A stretch of 64,000 nt of DNA from Psococerastis gibbosa (lineage: Eukaryota > Arthropoda > Insecta > Psocodea > Psocidae), in contig OZ020486.1 of the NCBI GenBank assembly GCA_963971405.1, positions 1,984,001-2,048,000 of the forward strand, read 5' to 3'. The notes beneath the pieces were generated by a model. The model was given only the letters and a program-made list of their open reading frames with translations. It did not search any database and was not told the origin of the DNA. Of the stretch, positions 63,634 to 64,000 are shown in pieces (position 1 is the first letter of the stretch; every line of letters starts with the position of its first letter). The position numbers and the translations under genes are program-made.

Positions 63634-64000
63634 CTGCAGGAGCAACGACTGAGATACCATACCCATTATTTGTTATTAAACATCAAACATTGATTAGTCT
63701 ACAGGGAACACTACAGCAAACCTGCCGGGCTCAATGTACATGCATGTAATAGTAGCCTCAGGCGTTCTGTTACATTACTATGGCATTTAATCACACAAAA
63801 GCAGTTGGAGCAACATAATATGTATATATTTAAGTCCATTTCAGCCATATTTAACAGAAAAAAAGGTTTGAAATCGTAGCCCATAAGTTTACGAAAATCA
63901 ACTCCAGATTCATTGAAAACATAAAAAAAATATTTACAGCCAAAACAGCTTATTTTCGCTGCACCAGCCGAGATTTATGCTCGGTTGGTAATAACGTATT
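63634..64000. other. Right edge, KCNQ intron
   Basis: Pyrimidine-rich acceptor side of the first KCNQ exon in the window, then AT-rich sequence. Nothing else recognised. Confidence 0.5.

Noticed and set aside
1-64000. tRNA genes, CRISPR arrays, prokaryotic operons
   Set aside because: Only SINE-like B boxes were seen; no cloverleaf, no spaced direct-repeat array, and genes are spliced.

Overview
The window is eukaryotic, AT-rich and intron-rich, and most likely comes from an arthropod. The evidence is spliced genes with GT-AG introns, a short (TTAGG)n-type telomeric tract, a PHF20/MBD-R2-like NSL-complex gene, many LINE, SINE, Tc1 and hAT fragments, and a repeat with the layout of DINE-1/Helentron elements. 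The species cannot be named from sequence alone. No operon, CRISPR array, tRNA gene, LTR retroelement or other virus-derived element was recognised.

Four host genes are supported. (1) 0.9-19.8 kb, + strand: a complete 16-exon PHF20/MBD-R2 homologue. All intron phases agree and give 925 residues: two Tudor domains, an MBD-like domain, a C2H2 finger and a C4HC3 PHD finger. It is a chromatin reader expected in the NSL histone-acetyltransferase complex. (2) 21.7-23.2 kb, - strand: an intronless F-box/leucine-rich-repeat protein of 511 residues. (3) 32.9-44.5 kb, + strand, with a possible promoter and 5' UTR exon at 28.7 kb: a secreted protein with a signal peptide, two Kazal-like modules and a lipid-binding-like region. 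It has a choice of two homologous terminal exons carrying different Thr/Pro-rich mucin-like tails. (4) 55.4-63.6 kb, - strand: the last five coding exons of a KCNQ (Kv7, KCNQ1-like) potassium channel, covering helices B, C and D. Its pore half lies beyond the right edge.

Introns and spacers are filled with repeats. There are about ten copies or pieces of one roughly 850-bp element with asymmetric terminal inverted repeats and a 3' hairpin (candidate Helentron-type, HINE). Others include a 1.5-kb Tc1 element with IR/DR ends, a truncated Tc1, hAT-like elements with 8-bp target duplications, foldback MITEs, a Penelope GIY-YIG fragment, several 5'-truncated LINE ends and three tRNA-SINE-like families.

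The most unusual signal is a set of about a dozen decayed partial copies of coding exons ('shadow exons'). Each lies within a few hundred bases of the intact parent exon, in the same orientation, in three unrelated genes on both strands. Some copies include the parent splice acceptor. I know no described feature class for this. It may be local tandem duplication that is seen most easily where exons stay conserved.
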